22,207 nt of DNA from Firmicutes bacterium UBA911 (GTDB lineage Bacteria; Bacillota; Desulfotomaculia; Desulfotomaculales; Desulforudaceae), in the NCBI GenBank assembly GCA_002294005.1, contig DBEH01000029.1, positions 1-22,207 on the forward strand, read 5' to 3'. The notes beneath the pieces are model-generated. The model was not told the origin of the DNA and ran no database searches. It was given only the letters and a program-made list of their open reading frames with translations. Every line of letters starts with the position of its first letter. The stretch's first letter is position 1. A program made the translations under genes and the position numbers. This document shows positions 14,097 to 22,179 of this stretch, in pieces.

Positions 14097-14867
14097 CTAT
14101 GCGGTCTCGGCCGCCTCGGCCTCGCGCTCGGCCCTCTCCCGCGCTTTGGCCTTGCGCTTCTCCACTATCCCGACAATGAGGATGGACAACTCGAACAAGC
14201 CGTACATCGGCGCGGCCAGCAAGAGACAAGTCAACAGGTCGGCCGGGGTGAGCACCGCCGAAATGACGAGGATGACCAGCAGGGCGTGCTTGCGGATCTT
14301 GACCATGAACGCCCTGGTGATCACCCCGAGCTTGGCCAGCAGGTAGGCCGCCAAAGGCAATTCGGCCACCAGGCCGAACGGCAGGGTGAACCTGATGGCG
14401 AACGACACATAGTTGGCCAGCGTGAGTGTGGGGATCAGCTCTTCCCCGGCGAACTGGAGCAGGAACTGCACGCCCAGGCGAAACACCACGAAGAAGGAAA
14501 AAGCGATGCCGCCCATAAACGCCAGGTAAGACAGGACCACAAAAACGGTAAAGTACTTCCGCTCGTCCCGTTTGAGCGCCGGCAGAATGAAGCCCCAGAC
14601 CTGCCAGAGGATGACGGGCAGCGCGGCCAGGAAACCCAAATAGAACGACAACCGGAAATAGGTCATCACCGGCTCGGTGACGCCCAGAAACTGCAGGTCG
14701 TGACCAAGGCCGGCGATCGGCGCCTTTACTATTCCCATGAAGAATTCCCTTGCGAAAAAGATGCCGATGGCGCACACCACCACGGCGATCACCGATACGG
14801 CCAAGGCGCGCCGCAGTTCGTGCAGGTGCTCGACCACGCTCAGTTCCTTATCGCCGATGTCCGCCAA
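14097..14867 (-). CDS. tatC: Sec-independent (Tat) translocase subunit TatC
   Basis: A 256-residue polytopic membrane protein that recognises twin-arginine signal peptides. Six hydrophobic segments follow the conserved cytoplasmic start LSVVEHLHELRRAL; SFYLGFLAALPVILWQVWGFILPAL is the family hallmark region around segment 2, and the C-terminal tail is charged (EKRKAKARERAEREAEAAE). The only good start is TTG at 14867 with GGGGGG 7 nt upstream. It lies downstream of three tatA/B-like genes in the same direction, forming a complete translocase set. Length is normal for the family (about 240-260). Confidence 0.95.
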   Translation of the reverse strand: MADIGDKELSVVEHLHELRRALAVSVIAVVVCAIGIFFAREFFMGIVKAPIAGLGHDLQFLGVTEPVMTYFRLSFYLGFLAALPVILWQVWGFILPALKRDERKYFTVFVVLSYLAFMGGIAFSFFVVFRLGVQFLLQFAGEELIPTLTLANYVSFAIRFTLPFGLVAELPLAAYLLAKLGVITRAFMVKIRKHALLVILVISAVLTPADLLTCLLLAAPMYGLFELSILIVGIVEKRKAKARERAEREAEAAETA

Positions 14868-14954
14868 CTGATGTCCCCCCAGTCAAACAACAACCCCCAG
14901 GGAGCGTCTCCTCTTAATCCCAGGGGTCGAGAAAGATGCCGCAAGCCGGAATGC

Positions 14955-15206
14955 TTAGCTCTGCGCCGACTTCGGCGGTTCTTCCCCCTTGGCGACTTCC
15001 AGGGTTCGCTTCACGTCGTACACGTCTTCTTTAACTTCCTTGACGCTGTCGGTGACGTCCGCAAAGGTTTCCCGCGACGAATTCCGGAACTCGCGGATCG
15101 TCTTACCCAGTGATTTGCCGACGTCGGGCAGCTTACCGGGCCCAAAGACAATAAGGGCGACCACCAGGATCAGGATGAGTTCGGGTATGCCGATGTTTGG
15201 AAGCAT
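14955..15206 (-). CDS. tatA: Twin-arginine translocase subunit TatA (copy 1)
   Basis: An 83-residue single-span protein: a short N terminus MLPNIGIPELIL, a membrane helix ILVVALIVFG, the hinge FGPGKLPDVGKSLG, then an amphipathic helix TIREFRNSSRET and a charged tail. The FGP motif is typical of TatA, the pore-forming subunit. It is the copy nearest tatC. The first 35 residues are nearly identical to copy 2, but the tails differ, so this is a duplication followed by tail divergence. Confidence 0.93.
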   Translation of the reverse strand: MLPNIGIPELILILVVALIVFGPGKLPDVGKSLGKTIREFRNSSRETFADVTDSVKEVKEDVYDVKRTLEVAKGEEPPKSAQS

Positions 15207-15352
15207 TCTCCCACAGCCCCTCTTTTCGCATTAATTGCGGCCACGGTCTTGGTATTTCGCCGCGCAAGAGAGAATTCCTGCTTGCGCACTCTCCCCGCCT
15301 GACTTTTCTGACAGTGCCGGCGGATCCGGTTTCCCGGAGTCCGCAACCGGCC

Positions 15353-15613
15353 TTAACTCTTGGCTGATCCGGACGGCTCCTCCGGCTTGGGCGCTTGGGC
15401 CGCCTGCCGGTCGTCCCCCGCCGGCAGCTGCTTTTTCACCTCCACGGCTTCCTGCACTTCGCCGGGCCCGCCACGGGTGGACTTGCGGAACTCCTTGATG
15501 GTCCTCCCTAACGACTTGCCCACCTCGGGAAGCTTCCCGGGACCGAAGATAATCAGGGCCACCACCAGGATCAGGATCATTTCGGGTAGGCCGATATTCG
15601 GAAGCAACGTCAT
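15353..15613 (-). CDS. tatA: Twin-arginine translocase subunit TatA (copy 2)
   Basis: An 86-residue TatA. MTLLPNIGLPEMIL and the membrane helix LVVALIIFG lead to FGPGKLPEVGKSLGRTIKEFRKST, with a short Gly/Pro-rich acidic tail. ATG at 15613 has AAAGGTGG immediately upstream. It lies between the other two copies with spacers of about 130-150 nt, unlike the overlaps expected of tightly coupled genes. Confidence 0.93.
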   Translation of the reverse strand: MTLLPNIGLPEMILILVVALIIFGPGKLPEVGKSLGRTIKEFRKSTRGGPGEVQEAVEVKKQLPAGDDRQAAQAPKPEEPSGSAKS

Positions 15614-15741
15614 CCACCTTTCTTCCGCTAAAATGGTCAGTGCCTAAGATTTCGCCTGGCACCGGCTTCTCCTGCACCGGCCGGCCAAAAACGAAGATAC
15701 TCTCCAAGGACACAACCGCACCGCCGGTCAACCAGCGGTGC

Positions 15742-16101
15742 CTAAGGAAGCCGCCTTCGCCAGCGCCAGATCTTCCAGGCGAGCTGAAACGCCCGGAACA
15801 CGCCGGTAAAAACCCCGCGCCGCGCCGGGTCGGCCACGTAATCGCCGCCGGGCTCAAGCGCCGCCGCCCGCGGACGGCCCGCAGGCACCGCGGCCGCCTG
15901 TTCGCGCTCGGCTTTCTCCCTTTCCTCCCGCAGCTCTCTGCGGCTCTTGGGCGGGGGCAGATCGCGGTGCGCTTCCTTCCAGTACTCCTTCACCGTCCGC
16001 CCGAGCGTCTTCCCTAGTTCGGGCAGCTTGCCCGGTCCGAGAATTACCACGATCACCGCCAGGATCAGGATTAACTCCGGGATGCCGATGTTCGGAAGCA
16101 A
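15742..16101 (-). CDS. Twin-arginine translocase TatA/TatB-like subunit with long C-terminal tail
   Basis: A 119-residue protein with the same N terminus (MLPNIGIPELILIL) but with LGPGKLPELGKTLG at the hinge; Leu in place of the TatA Phe before GP is a TatB-like trait. The cytoplasmic part is longer: KEYWKEAHRDLPPPKSRRELREEREKAE, a Pro/Ala-rich linker, then a basic aromatic end (LAWKIWRWRRRLP) that could bind membrane or TatC. The start is TTG at 16101 preceded by AAGGAG. Gram-positives usually lack TatB, so a TatB-like role is only a suggestion. Confidence 0.86.
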   Translation of the reverse strand: MLPNIGIPELILILAVIVVILGPGKLPELGKTLGRTVKEYWKEAHRDLPPPKSRRELREEREKAEREQAAAVPAGRPRAAALEPGGDYVADPARRGVFTGVFRAFQLAWKIWRWRRRLP

Positions 16102-16196
16102 GGCTCCTTCCTCTCCTCCCCGGGTCGGCCGCCGCTAGCCTGCGCCGCCTGGTTCACCTGATTCGCCGGCCCCGGCCGCAAACCCTCTCACGGCCG

Positions 16197-17309
16197 TCAG
16201 TTTCCGAACGACACCCCGATCTGGCGGGCCATGCGCACCATGTCGCTGCCCAGCGGGACGCGCCGCATCTCACCTGTCGCCTCCACAAGCGGCACCGAGG
16301 CGATGTGCGGGGTGCGCAGGCAGACCATCTCTCCAAACCGGCCATCCATCACCAGGTTCACAGCCGCCGCCCCCAGGCGGCTGCCCAATATCCGGTCGAA
16401 CGGCGTGGGCGACCCGCCCCGCTGCAGGTGTCCGAGGACGGTCACCCTGGTTTCGATGCCGGTGACTCTTTCGATCTGCTCCCCGACCTCGTTTCCGATG
16501 CCCCCCAGCCGGATTTTCTCGAAGCTGTCCTCAACCACTTTCCTGACCACCATTTCCCCGCCGATCGGCCGGGCGCCCTCGGCCACGACGACGACCGAAA
16601 ACTGCTTGCCGGCCGCGCTCCGCTCCTTGATCTTGTCGCACACCTTGCGGATGTCGAAGGGAATTTCGGGAATCAGGATGATGTCGGCCCCGCCGGCTAT
16701 GCCCGCCTGCAGGGCGATCCAGCCGGCGTAGCGGCCCATTACCTCCAGCACCATGATCCGGTAGTGCGACTCGGCCGTGGTGTGCAGCTTGTCGAGCGCC
16801 TCGGTGGCCGTCTTGAGGGCGGTGTCGAAACCGAAGGTCTGGTCGGTCGCGGACAGGTCGTTGTCAATGGTCTTGGGCACGCCGACCACCGGGATGGCGT
16901 ACTTCTCCCATAGTTGGGACGCGATTTTCAGGCTGCCGTCCCCACCGATCACAATGAGTGCTTCGATGGCGTGTTTGGCCAGCGTCTCCAGTACCCGGGC
17001 GGAAACGTCGCGGAACTCCACCTCTCCACTCTCCAGCCGGAAGGGGTAGTGGAAGGGGTTGTCCCGGTTGGTGGTGCCCAGAATGGTTCCGCCCCGGGGC
17101 AAAATGCCCATGACTTCTTTGGCGGTCAGCTTCCGGGTACGGTCCTCGATCAGCCCGCCGAAACCCTGCTCAATACCGACCACCCGGAGGCCGTAGTGGT
17201 TTACGGCCACCTTGACGGCGGCACGGATCACGGCGTTAATCCCCGGTGCGTCCCCGCCCCCGGTCAGAATGCCGATCTTCTTGATGCCCTTCCTGCGCCC
17301 GGCGTGCAA
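16197..17309 (-). CDS. pfkA: 6-phosphofructokinase (group III-type)
   Basis: A 370-residue glycolytic enzyme phosphorylating fructose 6-phosphate in the cytoplasm. TTG at 17309 has GGGAGGG 6 nt upstream; GTG at 17339 is an alternative. KKIGILTGGGDAPGINAVIR is the nucleotide loop. The donor-site residues are mixed: GGDGS (Gly at the E. coli 104 position, ATP-type) with PKTIDND (Lys at the 124 position, often PPi-type). This G/K pair is seen in group III enzymes, many of which use ATP, so the phosphoryl donor should not be assumed. The active base lies in KTIDNDLSATDQTFGFDTA. The gene lies between UPF0182 and the tat cluster. Confidence 0.94.
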   Translation of the reverse strand: MHAGRRKGIKKIGILTGGGDAPGINAVIRAAVKVAVNHYGLRVVGIEQGFGGLIEDRTRKLTAKEVMGILPRGGTILGTTNRDNPFHYPFRLESGEVEFRDVSARVLETLAKHAIEALIVIGGDGSLKIASQLWEKYAIPVVGVPKTIDNDLSATDQTFGFDTALKTATEALDKLHTTAESHYRIMVLEVMGRYAGWIALQAGIAGGADIILIPEIPFDIRKVCDKIKERSAAGKQFSVVVVAEGARPIGGEMVVRKVVEDSFEKIRLGGIGNEVGEQIERVTGIETRVTVLGHLQRGGSPTPFDRILGSRLGAAAVNLVMDGRFGEMVCLRTPHIASVPLVEATGEMRRVPLGSDMVRMARQIGVSFGN

Positions 17310-17434
17310 CTTTATCCCTCCCGCTTGTTTCCGGCCCACCAGGCCTATTCACTGTCTCTTTCAAAGAGGGCGCAACCGCGGGTTTGACGGACCCGGGATT
17401 CCGTACCACTCCCCTGTGGGGCGGCTTCGGGAAA

Positions 17435-17462
17435 CGTGGGGGCCGGTTCCCCGGCCCCCACG
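17435..17462 (-). terminator. Strong hairpin after the UPF0182 gene, probable terminator
   Basis: A perfect 12-bp stem (arms 17435-17446 and 17451-17462) has a 4-nt loop, starts 10 nt after the stop of the UPF0182 gene, and is followed on the minus strand by TTTCCC. The T tract is short, so some read-through into pfkA is possible. Confidence 0.65.
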
Positions 17463-17471
17463 TCCTCATGC

Positions 17472-20222
17472 CTACTGCCCATATTGTCTCAGCAATTCGT
17501 CCAACACCCGGCCCAGGTTGTCGATGGCGGCGCCGTAGCCGCTCCAGTCTCCCTCGCGCAAGCGCCCCTGGGCGCGTTCGAACTCAAGGCGCGCTTCCTC
17601 GATCAATTCCGCCGCGGTGCGCACCTCGGGCACACCGTCCGCCGGCCCGGCATCCGGGTCGCCTGTCGGTGGCGGGGCCGCCCCGGGCGCGCCCAGCGTC
17701 CCGAACATCGCAGCCAAGGCGCGCGGGAGGTCCGGTTCGAATACCACGCGCTCACCGTGCAGGAGCACCACCCGGCGCAACTCGGGCATCCGGCCTTCCC
17801 CGGCCTGCAGATAGATCGGCTTGATGTACAGCAGGCTGTCCTCGATCGGGATGGCCAGCAGGTTGCCCCGGATCACCTGCGTCCCCCGGTTCTCCCAAAG
17901 GGTGAGCTGCTGGGAAATGTACTGGTCCTGGTTGATGCGGGCCTCAACCTGCATCGGGCCGTACACCAGGCTGGCCTTGGGCATCTCATACACCAGCAGG
18001 TTCCCGTAGTGTTCCCCGTCGGAACGGGCCGCCATCCAGCCGATCATGTTCTCGCGGCCGTGGGGAGTGAAAGGCATGATCAGCACGAATTCAGGGTCCT
18101 CCTCGCCCGGGAGCCGCACAATAGTGTAGTACGGTTCCACCGGAACTCTTTCTTGCCCGACGGCCTCGGTCGGCAGGCTCCACTTGTCCTCCCGGTTGTA
18201 GAAGATGGCCGCGTTCTGCATGTGGTAGGTGGTGTACATCTCGGCCTGCACCTTAAAGAGGTCGACCGGATAACGGACGTGCGGCCGCAGGCCGTCCGGC
18301 ATTTCGTCCATTCCCTTGAACATGTCCGGGAAGATCCGGGCGAAGCTCTGGATGAGCGGGTCCTCGGGTTCCGCCACGTAGAAGTTGACGTCGCCGGTGT
18401 AGGCGTCCACGACGACCTTCACGGCGTTGCGGATGTAGTTGTTCCGCCCCTGGAAGGGTTCGGCGTAGGGAAACATATTGGTCATCGTGTAGGCGTCCCA
18501 CAGCCAGTACAGTTTTCCGCCGTTTACCACGATGTACGGGTCCTGGTCGAACGTCAGGAACGGCGCGAGCTTCGGCACCCGCTCCCGTATATTCCGGTAG
18601 TACAGAATCCGGCTGTCCGGCCGCACGTCCGTGGACAGCATCAGCCGGTAGTCGCCCAGGGACACGGCGAACGCAAGGCGCTTCAGAATCGGGCCCAGCA
18701 CCACTCCGCTGTCGGCCGCCGAGTGCGTAGTGTGCACGTTGGCTTCGCCTTCGGGGTAGTTGAACTCCAACTGGTTGGTATTCACGATGACGTAGTTGTC
18801 GGTGGCTTCGCCGAAGTAGATCTCCGGTCTCTCCAGGTGAATGTCGGTGTCGGTCTTCGGCGGGATGTCCTTGATCAAAAACACCGGCTGGCCCTCGCGC
18901 GTCACCTCGTTCACCGGGCTCATCGCCACCCCGTAACCGTGGGTGTAGATCAGCCGTTGGTTCACCCACGTCTGGGCCTGTTCGGGCAGCCGGCTCTGGT
19001 CCAGTTCCCGTCCGGCGAGCATGACCTGCCGGTACACGCCGTTGATTGTGTACCGGTCAACGTCGACGTTTTTCAGCTCGTAGTAGGTACGTATCTGCTG
19101 CAGCTGGGCGTAGCTGGCCTGGAGCGGCTGCCGGTCCCAGAGGCGGATGTTGTCGGTCGTCTCGTCGTTCGCCTGGATCGCGTCCAAACCCACGGTGCGC
19201 CCCGCCGGGAAAGCCTCTCTTTCCACCTGGTCCAGGTTGTACGCTTTCCTGGTGAAGGCGATGCTGTGCTCGATGTAGGGTGTTTCGCGGGCCAGCTCGT
19301 TCGGCACAACCACAAATCTTTGCAGCAGCGCCGGGTAAGCCGAGCCGAGCACCAGGGAGACCACGATCAGGCCGCCCACGGCGTAGACCAACACTCCCGA
19401 ACGACGCAGGAAGATATTCGCGATCACCGCCGCCGCGGCCAGCACGGCGAGGATCAGCAGCACGCGGTAGGCCAGTAGCGTGCCGTTGATGTCGGCGTAA
19501 CCCGGGCCGAACACCACGCCCCGGGGCGAGTAGAGCAACAGGTACTGCTGGAGCAGGTAACCCCAGGCCTGGACCAGCAACACGAAGGCCAGCAGGCCGG
19601 AAAGGTGCACCCGTACCCGGCCGTTGGCGAAGAGGCCCCGCAGGCCCTGAAAGGGGTTGGAAATGAAGTAGGCAATGCCTACGAACAGTATGGTGACGAT
19701 GCCGCTCCAGAAAAGGATGTTGAACAAAAAGATGTGGAGCGGCAGGGTGAAGACGTAGAACCCGACGTCCCTCCCGAAAATGGGGTCGGCTACCCCGAAG
19801 GAGGCGGGGTTCAAGAACTTCTGCAAGAGCACCCAGTCCCCGGCGACCGACAGGCTGAACATATAGGCCAGCACAGCGCTCACGGCCAGGAAGAACAGGG
19901 TGAGAATCCGGTTGTTCAAGATCTGCTTCCAAGGGATGTCCTGCAATTGGATCACGTTCTCGTGCTGGAGCGTGACGTGGCCCTGTTCCAGAACCACCTT
20001 TCTGGTCAGCAGCAGGTTGACGAAGATGAAGGCGAAGAACAGCAAGCCGACCGCGATCCGCAGGCCCAAGTCGGAAAGGATGATGGTCACAAACGTACTA
20101 CTGTAACCCAGCGACTGGAACCAGAGCCAGTCGGTATAAAGCCGGGCTCCGCCTCCCAGAAGCACCAGGAACAGCGCCCCCGCCGCCACCACAGCGTATA
20201 AGGTCCACCGTCGGGCACCCAA
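17472..20222 (-). CDS. UPF0182 family large membrane protein
   Basis: A 916-residue protein of a family with no assigned function. Residues 1-300 hold about seven membrane segments (ARRWTLYAVVAAGALFLVLLGG; LGLRIAVGLLFFAFIFVNLLL; ILTLFFLAVSAVLAYMFSLS; FLFNILFWSGIVTILFVGIAYF and others). Residues 310-830 are a large soluble, mostly extracytoplasmic region with family motifs such as DNIRLWDRQPL and YTHGYGVAMSPVNEV. A Pro/Gly/Ala linker near 845-870 precedes a helical end. TTG at 20222 has AAGGAGGT about 9 nt upstream. Length is normal for the family (about 900). The neighbours suggest no specific role. Confidence 0.93.
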   Translation of the reverse strand: MGARRWTLYAVVAAGALFLVLLGGGARLYTDWLWFQSLGYSSTFVTIILSDLGLRIAVGLLFFAFIFVNLLLTRKVVLEQGHVTLQHENVIQLQDIPWKQILNNRILTLFFLAVSAVLAYMFSLSVAGDWVLLQKFLNPASFGVADPIFGRDVGFYVFTLPLHIFLFNILFWSGIVTILFVGIAYFISNPFQGLRGLFANGRVRVHLSGLLAFVLLVQAWGYLLQQYLLLYSPRGVVFGPGYADINGTLLAYRVLLILAVLAAAAVIANIFLRRSGVLVYAVGGLIVVSLVLGSAYPALLQRFVVVPNELARETPYIEHSIAFTRKAYNLDQVEREAFPAGRTVGLDAIQANDETTDNIRLWDRQPLQASYAQLQQIRTYYELKNVDVDRYTINGVYRQVMLAGRELDQSRLPEQAQTWVNQRLIYTHGYGVAMSPVNEVTREGQPVFLIKDIPPKTDTDIHLERPEIYFGEATDNYVIVNTNQLEFNYPEGEANVHTTHSAADSGVVLGPILKRLAFAVSLGDYRLMLSTDVRPDSRILYYRNIRERVPKLAPFLTFDQDPYIVVNGGKLYWLWDAYTMTNMFPYAEPFQGRNNYIRNAVKVVVDAYTGDVNFYVAEPEDPLIQSFARIFPDMFKGMDEMPDGLRPHVRYPVDLFKVQAEMYTTYHMQNAAIFYNREDKWSLPTEAVGQERVPVEPYYTIVRLPGEEDPEFVLIMPFTPHGRENMIGWMAARSDGEHYGNLLVYEMPKASLVYGPMQVEARINQDQYISQQLTLWENRGTQVIRGNLLAIPIEDSLLYIKPIYLQAGEGRMPELRRVVLLHGERVVFEPDLPRALAAMFGTLGAPGAAPPPTGDPDAGPADGVPEVRTAAELIEEARLEFERAQGRLREGDWSGYGAAIDNLGRVLDELLRQYGQ

Positions 20223-20333
20223 AATAGAAATACCTCCTTATTCGCAGACTACGGGGTGATGCCCCAAAACTCGTTGCGGTTTCTTGCCGACCCCTGATTC
20301 AAAATCCTCCGTTCCGTGCCGGGCTCCGCTTCT

Positions 20334-20516
20334 CTAGCCCACCGGCTTGGTCGGTTTTTGCGACTTGTCGGCCTCGTGCCTTAGCTTGTTCTGGCACAGC
20401 TCACAGATGGACACGCTCTTTTTCGGTTCCGGAGTGAAGAGATCATCGTCCTCGGTGGTCGCACTCATATCTTCGATCACGAACATCCGGCCGCAGAGGA
20501 TGCACCTTTTATCCAC
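20334..20516 (-). CDS. Small zinc-ribbon protein (DUF2197/YlaI-like)
   Basis: A 60-residue protein with two Cys pairs, CILC (residues 5-8) and CELC (about 38-41), that should bind one zinc ion. The acidic loop between them and the Lys-rich tail fit small DUF2197-type proteins of Firmicutes, whose role is unknown. GTG at 20516 has GGGGGAG 6 nt upstream. It follows comFB by about 30 nt in the same direction and is likely co-transcribed. Confidence 0.72.
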   Translation of the reverse strand: MDKRCILCGRMFVIEDMSATTEDDDLFTPEPKKSVSICELCQNKLRHEADKSQKPTKPVG

Positions 20517-20547
20517 TTCTTTCTCCCCCCTTTACCCAACCGCGCAC

Positions 20548-20826
20548 CTAGCGGACATGCCGCGGTCGCTGGCCGACTAACTTAAAAGCCGGTATCAGGT
20601 TGGCGATGATTTCGGCCTTTCCCCCAACCCGGCTGAAATCCACACTAGTAAATATTTCCCCTTTGTCGGTGGCGATATACTTGGGAGGCAGCCGGTTCAG
20701 GGCCACCGCCATTACGTCCTCGCGGCAGCGTTCGCAACCGCACAAGTCCGGGTTGCTCTTGCGGAGTTCGGCCAGCACATCGTCAAAGACTTCGGCCACC
20801 GCCACCTCGACATAGTTCTTCAGCAT
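20548..20826 (-). CDS. comFB: ComFB-family protein
   Basis: A 92-residue protein matching ComFB throughout: LKNYVEVAVAEVFDDVLAEL, a Cys cluster LCGCERCREDV (likely metal site), then the hallmark ALNRLPPKYIATDKGEIF. In Bacillus comFB lies in a competence operon; here it is not next to comFA or comFC. ComFB proteins have been reported to bind cyclic dinucleotides, including c-di-GMP, which would fit the riboswitches in this window, but no binding can be shown from sequence. It lies between the HAD-like gene and the zinc-ribbon gene with short gaps, probably one transcript. Confidence 0.9.
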   Translation of the reverse strand: MLKNYVEVAVAEVFDDVLAELRKSNPDLCGCERCREDVMAVALNRLPPKYIATDKGEIFTSVDFSRVGGKAEIIANLIPAFKLVGQRPRHVR

Positions 20827-20856
20827 CGGCTCTCCCCCATCTCAGGAACTCACATC

Positions 20857-21327
20857 TCAGCGCCGCATGGTCGCGACCAGGCGCCCGGCTTTCAGCAACA
20901 GGTCCAGACCCTCGTTGATATCCCGGACCACCATGTCGGCGGACATCAGGGCGCCCACCGCGGCACCCTCCCCCTCCAGGACCGCGACCCCAAGCCCTGC
21001 CGCCTCCAACATCCGAACGTCGTTGGCGCCGTTCCCGAAAGCGGCTGTTCCCGCCGCCCCCAGTTCCCGGACAAAACGGGCTTTTTCCGGACCGCCCGGA
21101 CTGGCCGTGAGCACGGTGACCTCACAGTCGACGCCGGTCAAAGCCCGGCGCACCGTCCCGAAAGTGTCGGCGGTGACTACAAAAACGCGCACCCGACCGG
21201 CTAGCTGGTTGAGGCGTTGCGCCACCCCGGGCTTGAGCTTTCCATCAACCGCCAGCGTCCCGTTAAAGCCAAACACCACGTCCTGGATGGTCAGCACACC
21301 CCGGGCGGGGATGTCAAAGCCGGGCAC
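20857..21327 (-). CDS. HAD-superfamily protein related to soluble P-type ATPase domains; nucleophile Asp missing
   Basis: A 156-residue HAD-fold protein. The start is taken at GTG 21327 because AAGGAG lies 8 nt upstream; the open frame extends to 21408 without a ribosome site. Motif I reads VVFGFNGTLAVDG where relatives have DxNGTLA, so the nucleophilic Asp is Gly (codon GGC, one transition from GAC). Motif II (VVTADT), a Lys in the motif III region (PEKARFV) and motif IV (FGNGANDVRML) are intact. It may be an inactive regulator or carry a recent mutation. It opens a small operon with comFB and the zinc-ribbon gene behind two sigma-A-like promoters. Confidence 0.8.
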   Translation of the reverse strand: MPGFDIPARGVLTIQDVVFGFNGTLAVDGKLKPGVAQRLNQLAGRVRVFVVTADTFGTVRRALTGVDCEVTVLTASPGGPEKARFVRELGAAGTAAFGNGANDVRMLEAAGLGVAVLEGEGAAVGALMSADMVVRDINEGLDLLLKAGRLVATMRR

Positions 21328-21374
21328 GTTCAAGGCTCCTTTCAGGGCCAGGGATCTGATTGGGGACGTACCAT

Positions 21375-21398
21375 GCCCATTGTACCGGGACAATGGGC
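21375..21398. promoter_or_regulatory. Operator-like inverted repeat overlapping promoter P2
   Basis: Perfect 9-bp arms GCCCATTGT (21375-21383) and ACAATGGGC (21390-21398) have a 6-nt spacer. The arms cover the -10 box and half of the spacer of the proximal promoter, a position expected of a repressor site. Confidence 0.55.
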
Positions 21399-21408
21399 GC
21401 AATGTCAA
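21379..21408 (-). promoter_or_regulatory. Sigma-A promoter P2 of the HAD/comFB unit
   Basis: On the minus strand TTGACA (21403-21408, perfect) is separated by 18 bp from TACAAT (21379-21384, 5/6). It lies about 55 nt before the GTG start of the HAD-like gene. Confidence 0.7.
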
Positions 21409-21460
21409 AACGCAAGTCCCGGATCGCCAGGGGCCTGTCTGCTTCTGCCAGCCGTCCCCT

Positions 21461-21490
21461 ATTTTAGGCTGATCCCATACAAGCTGTCAA
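21461..21490 (-). promoter_or_regulatory. Sigma-A promoter P1 of the HAD/comFB unit
   Basis: On the minus strand TTGACA (21485-21490, perfect) is separated by 18 bp from TAAAAT (21461-21466, 5/6). It starts inside the hairpin that follows adk. Confidence 0.7.
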
Positions 21491-21515
21491 CTCCCGGAAG
21501 TATCCCGGGAGTTGA
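21487..21515. terminator. Hairpin after adk, possible terminator
   Basis: Perfect 11-bp arms TCAACTCCCGG (21487-21497) and CCGGGAGTTGA (21505-21515) enclose a 7-nt loop. It starts 20 nt after the adk stop. No T tract follows on the minus strand, so termination may be incomplete. Confidence 0.5.
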
Positions 21516-21534
21516 TGATGAAAGCTGTGGGTGT

Positions 21535-22179
21535 CTAGCGGCCCAGGCTCGCCAGCAGGTCCTGGGTCACTTTGCTGATTTCCTGGTCGCCGTTTATTTC
21601 CTTGAGCAGTCCTTGTTTGCCGTAGTATTCGATGAGGGGCTGGGTCTGGGCTTCATAGACGTCCAGACGCTGGTTTACCGTGGCCTCGGTGTCGTCGGTG
21701 CGCTGGTACAGTTCCCCGCCGCACTTGTCACACTTGCCGTCTTCCTTCGGGGCGTTGAACAATGCGTGGAAAGTCGCGCCGCAGGCGCGGCAGACCCGGC
21801 GGCCGGTCAGGCGGTCCAGAAGCTTGCCCCGGGGCACCGCCACGTTCAGCACCGCGTCCAGGATGATACCCATGTCCTTCAGGGTGGCGTCAAGTGCCTC
21901 CGCCTGGGGCACGGTCCGTGGGAAGCCGTCGAGCAGAAAACCGTTGGCGCAGTCCGGCTTCAACAGCCGGTCCTTGACCATCGCCACCACCAGCGCGTCC
22001 GGAACCAACTGGCCGGCGTCCATGTACTCCTTGGCCTTCAACCCGAGCTCCGTTCCGCCCTTGACGTTTTCACGGAACATGTCCCCGGTGGAGATGTGGG
22101 TAATCCTAAGCTCCCTCACCAGCACTTCGCACTGCGTTCCCTTGCCGCCCCCGGGCGGACCCATGATCAGAAGATTCAC
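21535..22179 (-). CDS. adk: Adenylate kinase, zinc-containing LID
   Basis: A 214-residue cytoplasmic enzyme catalysing ATP + AMP = 2 ADP. P-loop GPPGGGKGTQ (7-16), AMP-site STGDMFR (30-36), and LLDGFPRTVPQAEAL are visible. The LID domain (about 125-160) carries four Cys, C130-x2-C133 and C150-x2-C153, a zinc site typical of Gram-positive enzymes. GTG at 22179 has AGGAG just upstream; length is normal. In many Firmicutes adk lies between secY and map in the ribosomal operon; what lies upstream here is outside the window, and the downstream gene is not map. Confidence 0.97.
   Translation of the reverse strand: MNLLIMGPPGGGKGTQCEVLVRELRITHISTGDMFRENVKGGTELGLKAKEYMDAGQLVPDALVVAMVKDRLLKPDCANGFLLDGFPRTVPQAEALDATLKDMGIILDAVLNVAVPRGKLLDRLTGRRVCRACGATFHALFNAPKEDGKCDKCGGELYQRTDDTEATVNQRLDVYEAQTQPLIEYYGKQGLLKEINGDQEISKVTQDLLASLGR

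Noticed and set aside
14097..16101. Tandem tatA genes as an assembly duplication
   Set aside because: The tails and spacers differ clearly between copies, so they are real, diverged paralogues.
17436..19478. A 680-codon open frame on the plus strand opposite the UPF0182 gene
   Set aside because: It is antisense to a well-conserved family protein, rich in His/Val/Arg as expected of a GC-rich shadow frame, and has no ribosome site or recognisable domain.
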